Below are positions 44,640-55,420 of a stretch of DNA of 64,000 nt, piece after piece. Under the pieces are notes generated by a model. The model saw nothing but the letters and a program-made list of their open reading frames with translations. It made no database searches and was not told the DNA's origin. The position numbers and the translations under genes were made by a program. Source of the stretch: Papiliotrema nemorosa (taxonomy: Eukaryota; Basidiomycota; Tremellomycetes; Tremellales; Rhynchogastremaceae); NCBI GenBank assembly GCA_032158125.1, contig JASKOT010000014.1, positions 372,001 to 436,000 on the forward strand. Direction: 5' to 3'. Positions within the stretch are counted from its first letter, which is position 1; every line of letters starts with the position of its first letter.

Positions 44640-45464
44640 ATGTCGGCATCAGCGCAACAATCGTTCAGGTCGCAACTATCAGGATTCAGATGGGCAAATT
44701 CCGTACAGGATGATTCCCAGGCTCCTCCCCAAGGTGTGCTCGGTAGGGCATGGGGTGGATTGTCAGGGTACATCCCATTAAGAAACGAAGGGAGGAGTCA
44801 AGAAGAGGAAGCCTACTTTGCGTTATCTGTGAGCTACATGGGTCCCGGGAATGTGCAAGCTGACGATGCAGAGATGGGAGAGGTATCTCTACCGGTCGGA
44901 CTTTGAGATGTTTTCTGATGCGTCAGATTCCTAGGGTTCTTAGCGTGCTGTGCGGGTGGAATGGCATGTTTCGGTATCGCCTTCCTCTTCTTACCTCTCC
45001 GTGAGCTGCAATGTGTATCCATCATTACAGAGCTCATGGATAGTTGCTGTAAAACCGAGAAAATTCGCATTGGCATTCACCCTCGGCTCATTATTGTTCA
45101 TGCTCGGATTCGCCATCTTGCACGGACCATGGAACCGTACAGCTCCTCCGCTCGAATCTGGGCAAGCTGACAATGTAGATCTGAAACATATCATGTCGAA
45201 AGAACGATTACCGTTCTCTCTGGCCTACTTTGGCTCTTTGGCCTTGACATTGTTCTTCGCGATTGGTGTAAGCTGACCCTTGCCCTTAGTTGAAGTCGAG
45301 CTGATTTACAGCTCCGAACTACGATAGGTACCCTCGTAGCGGCTGTCATTCAGGTTGTCGCACTGTTGTCATATCTAGCGGCATACTTCCCTGGTGGAAT
45401 CACGACGCTGCGGTTTGGAGGACAAATGGCATTAAGAGGAGCAGGGAGCGTTCTACCTTTCTAG
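44640..45464 (+). CDS. SFT2: Sft2-like Golgi vesicle transport protein
   Basis: A tetra-spanning Golgi membrane protein genetically linked to Sed5-dependent fusion of endosome-derived vesicles. After a ~65-residue cytosolic start ([20 protein letters not shown]) there is [20 protein letters not shown], then spans with [20 protein letters not shown], a short lumenal loop ([11 protein letters not shown]), [20 protein letters not shown], and [20 protein letters not shown]. The RF..F..C...G ... KPRKFAL..TLGS..F..SF..L.GP pattern is diagnostic of the Sft2/Got1-like family, although here a ~25-residue polar insertion ([13 protein letters not shown]) sits in the loop. Three introns. Stop at 45462-45464. 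Confidence 0.88.
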
Positions 45465-45834
45465 CCTTGACCACCTATGCACGTCCTTTCTGTCTCTGAG
45501 ATAATTCCCGCATTCAATCGTCCCATCTGTTCGTTCCCAGCCTGCTTATAGCATGGAGAAGTGTCTACTCGTGGCTCAATAACATGACGTGTCTTGAGAC
45601 GAGATGAGATTTTTGCCACCCCCGGCACACTCGATTGAAAGGCATGTTTTGAAGCAAGCAGCAAGCAGCGACACTAGACACCTTGTACCATCCATTCTTG
45701 CTTTGACAGCGTTACATTTCCCTCGAAGACCAGGTCAGAGGCTTGGATACTGAGAGGAGATACGAGGCAGTGAAGGAGGACATAACAAAAAACGGCGGAC
45801 GCGGTACACCTTGTAAAAGAGGACATCAAGCACC
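45465..45834 (+). promoter_or_regulatory. Upstream region of RAT1
   Basis: 370 bp between the SFT2 stop and the RAT1 start codon. I see no clear promoter element; a run of A and CGG lies just before the transcript start region (45786-45802). Confidence 0.35.
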
Positions 45835-48800
45835 ATGGTAAGGCTCTTAATTCTCAAAGAACCCCTCAACTGACCTACAAGGGTGTCCCAGCCTTGTTTA
45901 GATGGCTTTCCAAGAAGTACCCTAAAATCGTATCGAAAGTAGTGGAAGATACACCTTCCAAAGTCCGTCAAGATGATGGCGAAATCGTCGAGGTGCCTAT
46001 TCGATATGAATCACAAAACCCAAATGGCTTCGAAGTGGATAACCTTTACTGTGCGTGTGACCTTCAACGGCGCTATATGCACGAGCTAAGAATGTGAGCT
46101 GACGTATAGTGGACATGAACGGTATCGTCCATCCTTGTACTCATCCCGAAGGAAAGCCGGCACCTGAGACCGAGGAGGAAATGATGGTTGAAATCTTCAA
46201 GTACACGGAGAGGGTGGTGAATATGACTAGACCCCGGAAAGTCCTTTTGATGGCTATTGGTGAGCTACCTCATCCAGCCGGTAGTATTGGAAATGATCAA
46301 CTCACCGTGTAGATGGTGTCGCCCCACGAGCAAAGATGAACCAACAGCGATCACGTCGATTTAGATCAGCTCAGGAAGCTGCAGATAAGGAGGAGGAGAA
46401 GAAAGAGGCGATCAGGTTGTTTGAAGCCATGGGACATGAGGTGTCTGAAGAGACCAAGAATAAGAAATCTTGGGACAGTAACGCCATCACACCGGGTGAG
46501 TCGACCGAATGACTACTACCGTAGAAGCTGACTTGTAGGAACACCCTTTATGGATCTCTTATCGCGTTCACTAAAGTACTGGACATCGTATAAATTGACA
46601 ACGGATCCAGGATGGAAAGACCTCAAAATCATCATTTCCGATTCATCAGTACCCGGAGAAGGAGAACACAAGATTGTTGATTGGATAAGACGTCAAAGGT
46701 CTTACTCCGACTGGGACCCAAACACCTCTCATGTCTTCTACGGACTGGATGCGGATTTGATCATGTTGGGTCTGGCGACGCATGAGCCGCATTTCAGGGT
46801 GTTGCGAGAGGATGTCTTTGCCCAAGGGAGTAAAGGCCCTCAGACATGTAAGAACTGTGGAGAAGAGGGTCACATTGCTGCGAATTGTAAAGGTGAGTTG
46901 GGTTGCAATCCGCATGCCAGCGCTAATATAAGGCGAGAAGAAGCTCAAAGACCCTAACATTGTCGAAAAGGCCAAACCGGTTGATCCTAAACCATTCATC
47001 TTCCTCGACGTCTCTGTGCTGCGCGAATACCTAGCCGTGGAACTGGTCGTCACTGGCGTTCCATTCCCTTTCGACCTCGAGTTAGCAATAGACGATTGGA
47101 TTTTCATGATATTCTTCGTTGGGAACGATTTCTTGCCCCATCTGCCGAGTTTGGAGATTAGAGAAGGAGCTATCGACGTCTTGTTGCAGATCTGGAAGAA
47201 CGAGTTGCCGAGAATGGGAGGGTATGTAACGAACCACGGAAAAGTCAATCTGGATCGAGCGGGGATCATCTTGGAGGGTCTGGCAGCGAGAGAAGATGGC
47301 ATTTTCCAAAAACGTAAAGAGGGTGAGCATCGATTCCTTCTGCATTGATGTTCCGCTTATACGTAGATGAGGATCGACAAGAATCGAGGCAAAAAAGAAT
47401 GAGGATAGAAGATCATCGTCGACAAGACGAGGCCAAAGCGCGCAGAGAGTCTGGTGTCAATACGCCTACCAACGGTGCGCCGGGGACGATGCAGCTCAAC
47501 GGAACAGAGTATGTCGCCGTCACACCTGCCAACACACAACGAGGTGGACCGCTACACCCTTCCTTACCTACCCGTCCTGGATTCGACATTGTGCCCAAGG
47601 AAGAGGTCGCGTCCAAGGGCAAGAAGATGTCGGCGTCACAACGAGAAGCGGCGAGCTTGAATGCGGGCAAAAACGCCTTGTTGGAAGCTCAAGGCTCGAA
47701 CCTGGACGTGGTGGCTAATAGGAAGAAGATTAGAATGGCGAACCTCAGTGCGGCGCAGCTACTGAAGGCCGAACTTGCTGGCGAGGATGAAAGTAAAGAG
47801 GATACGGTCGAGGTGGAGGTTGAGGGTGAAGAGAAGGAGGAGATGAAAGTCGACGATCTTAAAGCGATAAAGGACGAAGAGGCGGAAGATGAAGGCGTTG
47901 ATGAGGAGATCATCCCTCCAGTCGTGGCGGTAGAAGAGAGCGAGGAGCAGGAGATGCCGGTAGATGAGTCTGTGGCAGGAGACAACAAACCGGCTCGGGG
48001 GACGAAGCGAAAGGCCGATGAGAGAGAAGGAGATGAAGATGGCAGTGCGGAAGATGGGAGCGATGTGGAGGATCCACCCAATCCAGAGGCTGATCAACCG
48101 ATATCGAAGAAGAAGCTCAAAATCAATCCAGACGGTACCGTTGACGGTTATGTCGACGATGTCAGGTGAGCGATTGCATCTCATTGTCGATGAAGACAGA
48201 GCTCATGGTAGATTGTGGGAGCCAGGGTACAGGGAACGATATTATGAGCAAAAGTTCGGCGTGTCCTTGAACGATACCGACTTTATCAAGACCGTCACGA
48301 AACATTACATGGATGGACTGTGTTGGGTCCTGGAGTATTATTACCAAGGTGTACCGGCCTGGGACTGGTATTATCCTTATCATTACGCTCCTTTCGCGCA
48401 GGATTTCCACAATGTCGGGGATATGAAGATTGTCTTTGAGCCGTCGCAACCGTTCAAGCCGTTCGGTCAGTTATTGGGTGTTTTCCCCGCTGCCAGGTGA
48501 GTTACCGCATTCCTCGTTCATCGCTCAGGCTAATCTTTTCAGTCGAATACATCTTCCTGCACCGCTGCAAACGCTCATGATTGATGAGGATTCACCAATC
48601 ATCGATTTCTACCCACCCGATTTTGAGATTGATATGAATGGGAAAAAGATGGCCTGGCAGGGTGTCGCGCTTTTACCGTTTATCGATCAGAAACGACTTC
48701 TTGATGCTTTGGCGAGTAAAGAGGGCGAGCTCACGGACGATGAGAAGAAGAGGAATCGATGGGGCGACAACGTCATGTTTATAAGTGAGGGCAACCCGTT

Positions 48801-49695
48801 ATATGATACCCTCTGCGGGTTGTTTACTCTGAAGTCGTCATCCGAGGTGAGTTGTCGGGTCCCCGTTTTGTCCCAAATGACTGATAGATAGCCTCTCGCA
48901 CTGGACACAAGGCTGTCACACGGCACGAACGGATCCGTCCTGGCTGATCCTGCCTGTGTGCCCAACTCGGGCTACGAGACTCCTCTCGCCAACGTGGAAG
49001 AATGCCCAGATATTGATAACAACGCTTCCATATCTGTCCGGTACTTCTACCCGAGGTTACGTCACCCGCACCGAAGTAGACTTCTCAACGGCCACCGACC
49101 GCCCAAGCCGCGTCTGACTGAATCCGACAAGGATTGGACGAGGAATGGCGGACATGGAGGGAACAGGCGTAATCACAACAATGGTCCGAGACATTCTGGA
49201 CCGCCAGCCCTGCATGGAGGACCGGGTATGAGCGGACAAGGAGGAGTACATAGGAGTACATCTTATCCCGATATGAGGGGATCCGCGGATAGAGGTGTCC
49301 ATCGAGGTCCTCCGTCCGGGTACCATACGCCGCCCGCTCAGTCTTATGGGTACGGTAATGGTAATGGAGGGTATGGCGGTGGAGGCGGAGGTGGAGGTGG
49401 ATACGGAGGGACAGGGGGAGGGTATGGGTATGGCGGGGGCAATCCGTATGCTGCTGCGGCACCACCGATCAATCCTTATGGTCGCGCACCACCACCACCA
49501 GGAGGAGGAGGTTATGGCGGATATGGCGCACCAGGAGGGTACGGAGGTCAAGGGCAAGGACAAGGGAGAAACCCGTATGCCCCTGCACCGGTCAATCCGT
49601 ACGGCGCAGCTAGGCCTCCTTTCCCTCCTACTCAACAGGGATATCAACCCCCTCAAGGAGGATATAATCCGTATGGACAGGGAAGGAGGTATTAG
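45835..49695 (+). CDS. RAT1: 5'-3' exoribonuclease 2 (nuclear)
   Basis: Nuclear Xrn2/Rat1, which trims rRNA and snoRNA precursors and terminates RNA polymerase II by the torpedo mechanism. The ATG (45835-45837) is alone at the end of exon 1; a 44-nt intron follows, then [20 protein letters not shown]. The XRN N-terminal catalytic region shows [86 protein letters not shown], and a CCHC zinc knuckle [14 protein letters not shown] typical of Rat1/Xrn2 (absent from Xrn1). Later: [40 protein letters not shown], then the C-terminal ~230 residues of Gly/Tyr/Pro/Asn repeats ([40 protein letters not shown]). About eight introns. Confidence 0.95.
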
Positions 49696-49938
49696 GGAAA
49701 TGAGGGCGTGGATGTAGTCGTACATATCTCGCTTTATCATGTATAAATTACAAATGTACACTGACGCAACGCAGCGTGTCGTGCTCAATCCTCGGAATGT
49801 GTTCCCCTAAGACATACAGTATCTCAGGGCTGCTTTCCGTTAGATGCTAGGCTGATCGGAGTCGGAGGGATGTCGAGGGAGGGTCCGGTAGTCCTGAAAG
49901 CACAATTTCATCCGAGCAGGATTAGTGACACCCTTCGA

Positions 49939-51909
49939 TCAAATCTGCCCTCCTCTGCTCTTGCTGATGCGCCCAAAAGTCCCTCTGGAACCCCAAGAAG
50001 CCGGCGAATCGGGTAAAAATGCTTTCTTAGGCGGGGTCAATCTCCCCGGCCCCCCTAATTCCAGTTGTCCCGGTTGTCCTTCCGCCTCCACTCTGCCAAC
50101 TTCGGCTTGACGATGAATCCGATCGGGAGAAACGATACCAGTGTATGGATTCGTCTCACTCCCCACAAAGACAATCTCCCCTTCCCCTTCTACAGATGCG
50201 ACATCTGCCCTTCCTCTTTGACGATCTATCAATCGATCCCTGTGAAGGTGGAGAAATCGGACACTTGGCGTATATATTTTAGGCAGACTGGACCCTCTTG
50301 AGTGCCGGGTAGCAAACACAGAGGTTACACCTGATTCCAACGCTGATTCATTGGAATACACAGAGGATGTGGATCCTGTCGGACTGAGATGTGTAGCTGG
50401 ACGAAGGACCAGTGGGGGTGGGATCAGACGTAGTGGGCTTCGGGCGAGATTTGGCGCAAGTTGACTGTCTTTTGACTGTGTGGGCAGTGTAGGCGGTGCT
50501 CGTATAGTAGAATTGGAGGACGTGGTGTAGTTTGAAATGGACGGTCCCGCTTGTGGCTCGGATGATATTTGCGTATCAGAGGTATGTATCGTATTCGTCT
50601 GCATGGTCTGCGCCACGGAATACACAAAGGGCGGAGAGAGAGTCGAAGATCCCCCAATAGTGCTTAGAGTCGTATCTTGAGAGATGGTCGGTTGAGTCGT
50701 GATCAGTCTCCCAGGGACTGGGCGTCGAGTCGATGGGCGCGGAAACAGACTCGTCCAGGGGACTGCATCCGCAAAGAAGCTGCTCGTGGCTTTCCGACGT
50801 GCGGTCGAGGCGTCTCTTGAAACTAGGCCAGTGGGGGGACCTGTCGTAGTTGGCAGCTCGGATGATACTGCTTTGGTCCGCCTAAGACGGATCCAGAATG
50901 TGTATGGCCGCCATACCTCGCGGTTGCACGCGTAGGGTATGAAAACTAGCAGACACAAGGCGGCTGATTGTTAGTGGTCCATTCGGACGAAAGATGCTCA
51001 CACTCGAATGTCCGAGGCCACCAATCCCATACCCAGCCTATCATTTGTTCAACGATAAGGTAGCTGACCCCTCCTACCGCGCAAATCAGCATGTACACTG
51101 TCGTCGCCCATTGTCGCTTCGAGGGGTAAATCTTGAATGACGGATGACCGGTGTTGAAGTACAAAGACGATATTGCCCCGATGCTCAATATAGCCGTGAA
51201 GAGCAGCGGAGGAAGAAGTGTGATCGGTCGGACTGGACATCAGTGGTGTGTGACAGATACAGATTGATGGAATCACCAATTCTCCACCAGCTCGATCGGT
51301 CTATACAATAGATCCCCCACCATTTCCCAAATCCCTCGTCGAGCTTGAAGTTCAACGAAGCGGCAGTGGTGATCGTAGGGATGATGGGGAATATCGCGTA
51401 TATGTAGACTGATAAAAGAAGAATGGCGACTTTTCGCTTGGATGGTGGGGATGGGTCGGGTCGGGAAGGCGAAGGGATCGAACTAGAGTTGCTCTGATAT
51501 CAGTGCCAAGTCTCGCCATGCTGTACACTCACCAAGGCAAGTACAGGCAAGTGGGCAATGAGTGCAGTCTTGGAGTACGTCTCTCTACGGTCAATCATCC
51601 GATGCACCTTGATCACGCACAATATGGCATCGACGGCGCAAGCTGTAGATCCTGTCTCGTGTTGGGCTACGAAGACGAATATCGCCTGCGCGGCGAAAAT
51701 GATAGTAATGATCAACAGGGATACGCTCGATCCGCTCAGTCGCAACTTTCGAGGTATACTCGCCCAGCGGTGAGGCAGACAATGGGGTATAAGGACCAGT
51801 AGGAGCAGAGGGATGGAGACAAGAGACAAAACTGGTATCAGCTGGAAGGGCATTGTAGGTATCCGAGCTTACAAAGAGACACCAGCCCACCGACATCGAT
51901 CGGATCCAT
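49939..51909 (-). CDS. Multi-pass membrane protein, receptor-like (7TM-type)
   Basis: Not assignable to a named family. The best start is the ATG at 51909 (A at -3, AAGATGGAT): MDPIDVGGLVSL, then a 41-nt intron ending GCTGATACCAG, then FLSLVSIPLLLLVLIPHCLP. Further hydrophobic spans: SVSLLIITIIFAAQAIFVFV, KVAILLLSVYIYAIFPIIPT, PITLLPPLLFTAILSIGAIS, TTVYMLICAVGGVSYLIVEQ, with two weaker ones between, so about six to seven passes. The last is followed by FFIPYACNREVWRPYTFWIR and a ~330-residue disordered Ser/Thr/Pro cytosolic tail. A short N-terminus, several spans and a long tail resemble fungal G-protein-coupled receptors (Ste3-like or nutrient receptors), but I see no diagnostic motif. Five introns. 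An in-frame ATG at 51853 is an alternative start. It converges with RAT1 (243 bp). Confidence 0.55.
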
Positions 51910-52356
51910 CTTAGCGACGTAAAGACATATGACAGTCAAGTATGATCAAGTGAGTGAGTAACAAGATATCCATCCAGTATAGTCAGAGATCGATTCATCA
52001 GAAGGTCAGTAACTCCGATCGATCTCCTAGCTCAAGCCAGTGCTCACATCCCTCATCCTATCTTGACCCCAGACGCCCGCCTGACAGCATGAGCATGATC
52101 TGAGCACGTCTCAAAGTCTCGACTCCCATCTGATCGTTGTCAGCGTTTCGTCGGGACAACACCTGGAGAAGTCGTTTCAAGGGTCGTCGAGAACTCGTTT
52201 CAAAACACCTCGCCCCTTCGGTCATCTCCCCCTCGGTCAACCCCCATCCTTTGGCCCACGACGTGGATGACCCCGCCGGGGGTGCGCTGTCGACCATCAC
52301 ACTACTGCTCGACGACGATCACTGCTCGGTCCACCATAGAGCAGGGAACGAGCACG
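51910..52356. promoter_or_regulatory. Divergent region receptor-like / RING-CH gene
   Basis: 447 bp between outward-facing starts. The plus frame is open from 52267, so the RING-CH start could be earlier. No clear element. Confidence 0.35.
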
Positions 52357-53841
52357 ATGAGGAGACGACAGGCGGTCACAGCATTCGATGGGGACAGTGA
52401 CGATGAATATTGGGTGGACGCTTCGATCCCTTCAACCCCTTTGGATCTGGATCAACCCAAGCCCGACTTTGGAGAGATTCACCAGGACAAAGCAGAGCTC
52501 ACCTCGGATCAAGAAGTACCGTTCGATGCAGCGCAGCAGGAGTCAGATCATGAAGGATCTCCTCACGCCGACGACGACGCGAGTGAGCCGGATGACAGGC
52601 AGTGTAGGATCTGCTTTGGCGGACCGGAAGAGGAAGAGTACCTCGGAAGGTTGATCTCGCCTTGTTTCTGTACTGGCTCATTGCGTGTGAGTATGATTTG
52701 ATGGCGTCCGGTCTGGTGCTCATGGTAGTATGTCCATGTCAAGTGCATCAACGCGTGGAGGGGCACAGGAACCAATGCTGTGAGTCCTCCATGTTGAGCT
52801 GAGCGATTGCTGATCTGGTAGAAAGCTTTCATGGGTATGCCACAATGCGACTATCACAGGGATCTCAACTGATCATCAGAATGCCCACAATGCCATCACC
52901 ATTATCGTCTACGACGTGAGTCAACAGTGAAGTCGTGGGGTTCCCGCTGACTCGCAGGTACATTGGTTTCCGGTCTAGCCACCTCGGCCCCAATCCTCCT
53001 CGTCCTCTCCACACTCCTCTTCTTCGTCCTCACCACTCTAACCGGGGCTATCCTGCACTATCTACTTGTAAACTTCTCTTCGGCCCGACGTCGACTTCTC
53101 ACCGCGAGCACAATCTTCGATACGGAAGCCTCGGCCGACGGCCTCAACACCTGGACAAGTGATCACGGCGATACCCTCATCATTGTCGGAATCGGCGGAA
53201 GCCTCATGTGGGACGTGATCGTCTCGGCGATTCAGACTTTCACTCGGATCGCACTAGAATTTGCGGATCTCACGCAAGATCTAGCAGAGACATGGGTCGG
53301 GGGGATCTTGTTTGATATTGGAATTCGGTTCATCTTGGGTCTGGCGGTTCTTGGGTCATTCTCCTTCATCGGGCTTTTGTTCAGTGTCTCCTTGTATGGT
53401 CCATTCCACATCTTCAACACGTTACGGGGGATAGGGATGTTCAGAGGTTGGACTCGAGGGAGGGGAGAAGGAGGCGGCAGAAGAGGAGGATTAGGTCAGG
53501 CGGTCATTGTCCTTTTCGTGCTCATTGGCACGTTGAACACCTTGTGGAGCGTATACAAGGCAGTCAACGGGATCACTCAGCGAATCTTGGTAATTGTCGA
53601 AGCGCAGATATTGGAGGTCAACCCAGAGATGAGACAACAGGAGAAGGAGAGAAGAGAGCGGCGGAGAAGGGAAGGATGGTTCAGGCGTTGGGTGAGAGCT
53701 GGGGGATGGAAGACTGGATGGGGATGGTGGGAGCTGCTCGTGAGGGCGAGTTATGCTTTGATCGGGGCGCTGAAGCATCGGTGGGCAGTCGCAAAGGAGG
53801 GTTGGAATCGAGGGTGGGATCTAGAAGGGAACGAGTTGTAG
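52357..53841 (+). CDS. Membrane RING-CH (MARCH-type) E3 ubiquitin ligase
   Basis: An acidic N-terminus (~80 residues) leads into a RING-CH (C4HC3) finger: CRICFGGPEEEEYLGRLISP, then CFCTGSLR, VHVKCINAWRGTGTNAKAFM, ECPQCHHHYRLRR. All eight metal ligands are present, as is the Trp before the last CxxC. The finger is spread over four exons, one only 13 nt long (52822-52834, coding KAFM plus one base). It is followed by four or five hydrophobic spans (ATSAPILLVLSTLLFFVLTT, GDTLIIVGIGGSLMWDVIVS, ILGLAVLGSFSFIGLLFSVS, GQAVIVLFVLIGTLNTLWSV) and an Arg/Trp-rich C-terminus. Such ligases ubiquitinate membrane proteins at ER, Golgi or vacuole. At ~390 residues it is much shorter than Doa10/Ssm4, so it is a MARCH-like or fungus-specific ligase; targets are unknown. 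Confidence 0.85.
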
Positions 53842-53908
53842 CATAGCGCTTGATGCGGATACTTGGAACACTGTGTTGTACAAGAGGGCTATGATCTTGG
53901 CAGATGTA

Positions 53909-55106
53909 CTACTTTGACCACGCTTTGATCGTGCCGTCTGCTCGTCAGCTCAACCTCTACCGCTAGCAAGCACCAACATACCCGTACTTGAGGTGATCAT
54001 TTCCTTCCCCTTGGGGTTCACCTCCAACCATGTTATTGCCTTTTTATGAACAGGATCCGGGTTACTGACGGTCGCTTTGCCCTGATTCAATCAGTGTATG
54101 CCCAGCTCTCACGATCGTCAACTCACATCGAGCACATTATACTGCCAAATCCTCCCTTGATCATCCCCAGTCAACACTGTGCCTTCCCCATAGCCCCATA
54201 CTGCCCTGTTTCTAGTCTGTCCGATCGAATGCCCCTGGAACGTCTGCAACACCGTCCCGTTTGTCCTATCGAAGATCCTTATCTTTCCATCGGAGGACGA
54301 GACTAGTATACTCTCCCTAGGAGAGTTCTTGCTAACGGCGATGGACGTCACAGGGTGTCCGACCAGATCTTCCGTGAGAATGCCCATACGTAGGTCGTAG
54401 GCTCTGATGTATCCGTCCAAAGAGCCAGAAATGATCTCATTCGTATCGGGAAGAGATAGCGAGGTGATGGAAGATGTAGCTTCCTTCAAAGTCTGGATAG
54501 GATCTCGACTCGCTGCCCTGACCAGTCAGCTCTTTCAGTACAAGTCGACGCCCACCTCATATCCCACAACATGACTTTGGCGTCGAATCCAGCTACTCAT
54601 CAGATTCAAGTACCAGTCGATCCCGTAGACTCACCGCTGGCTAGTACCTGAGCATCGGTGTTGAAAGCTACCGAGAAGACTTTGCCAAAATGCCCCTGGC
54701 ACCGTCTGATGATTTGACCCGAAGCTACATCCCATACGAACACCGTCTTGTCCCCTCCACAACTTGCAAATTTGGCATTGTCGTGTGCTCTGGTGATCAG
54801 CTCACACTGAATTCTCCGCGAGGGGCATGTCACGCACATATCAACATGGAGGACTTCTTGAGCGTGTCCAGTATATTTCTTGATTTCTTTCCCTAGAGCA
54901 GGGTTGAACAGACGCACAGTCCGATCTGATGATCCGGAGAGGATGTACTTCGCACCGTGATTATATCGGACCACGTTGACTGCCCCTTGATGCGCGTCGA
55001 GTCTGGCTTTGTCAGCCAATGAGTCGGACAGATCGCTGGGTATGGTGACCTACGTTTGGACCAGTTTTGTAGGATATGTCAGGTCGGTACTGCTTGAGGC
55101 TGTCAT
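53909..55106 (-). CDS. WD40 protein WDR83/MORG1-like
   Basis: Seven-bladed propeller. Starts MTASSSTDLTYPTKLVQTRL then DAHQGAVNVVRYNHGAKYIL, SGSSDRTVRLFNPALGKEIK, GHAQEVLHVD, HDNAKFASCGGDKTVFVWDV, GHFGKVFSVAFNTDAQVLAS, SSITSLSLPDTNEIISGSLD, GYIRAYDLRMGILTEDLVGH, VTSIAVSKNSPRESILVSSS, DGKIRIFDRTNGTVLQTFQG, and ends DGTIKAWSK. The order, and the RAYDLR and LVGHPVTS motifs, match WDR83 (MORG1), a scaffold for MAP-kinase modules that is also found in spliceosomal C complexes. About eight introns; the last splits the final blade (53,948-53,992). Start at 55106, stop at 53909-53911. It converges with the RING-CH gene (67-bp gap). Confidence 0.85.
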
Positions 55107-55420
55107 GTAGGCAGTGGCACCATGCGGCTGTGTCTATGCCTGCGGCGCTCCGTACAGTCGTGTTTCTACCTCACAGCGGGCTATCGTTGTCAAAAGGTTC
55201 TTGCACGTCCAAGAGAACCCCTCCCCGCTTGGAATTGAATATCGGGTTGTTTCAAGTTGAACAATGCTGGGATCCATTTCACACCCTCATCATCCCACCT
55301 ACCCACGTCTCAATACCTGTCTCTCACCGACGACTGGTCCGCTGCAGCTACAGGACAGACAGTAGAAGCGATCTGATGATACGAGTAAATCCACCATAAC
55401 GACACGAGCAACGATACATC
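55107..55420. promoter_or_regulatory. Divergent region WDR83 / IRA1
   Basis: 314 bp between outward-facing starts. No recognisable element. Confidence 0.35.

Noticed and set aside
47689..48081. Ser-rich minus-strand ORF
   Set aside because: Complement of the acidic linker of RAT1.
53232..53420. Minus-strand ORF inside the RING-CH gene
   Set aside because: Shadow of membrane-span coding sequence; no independent support.
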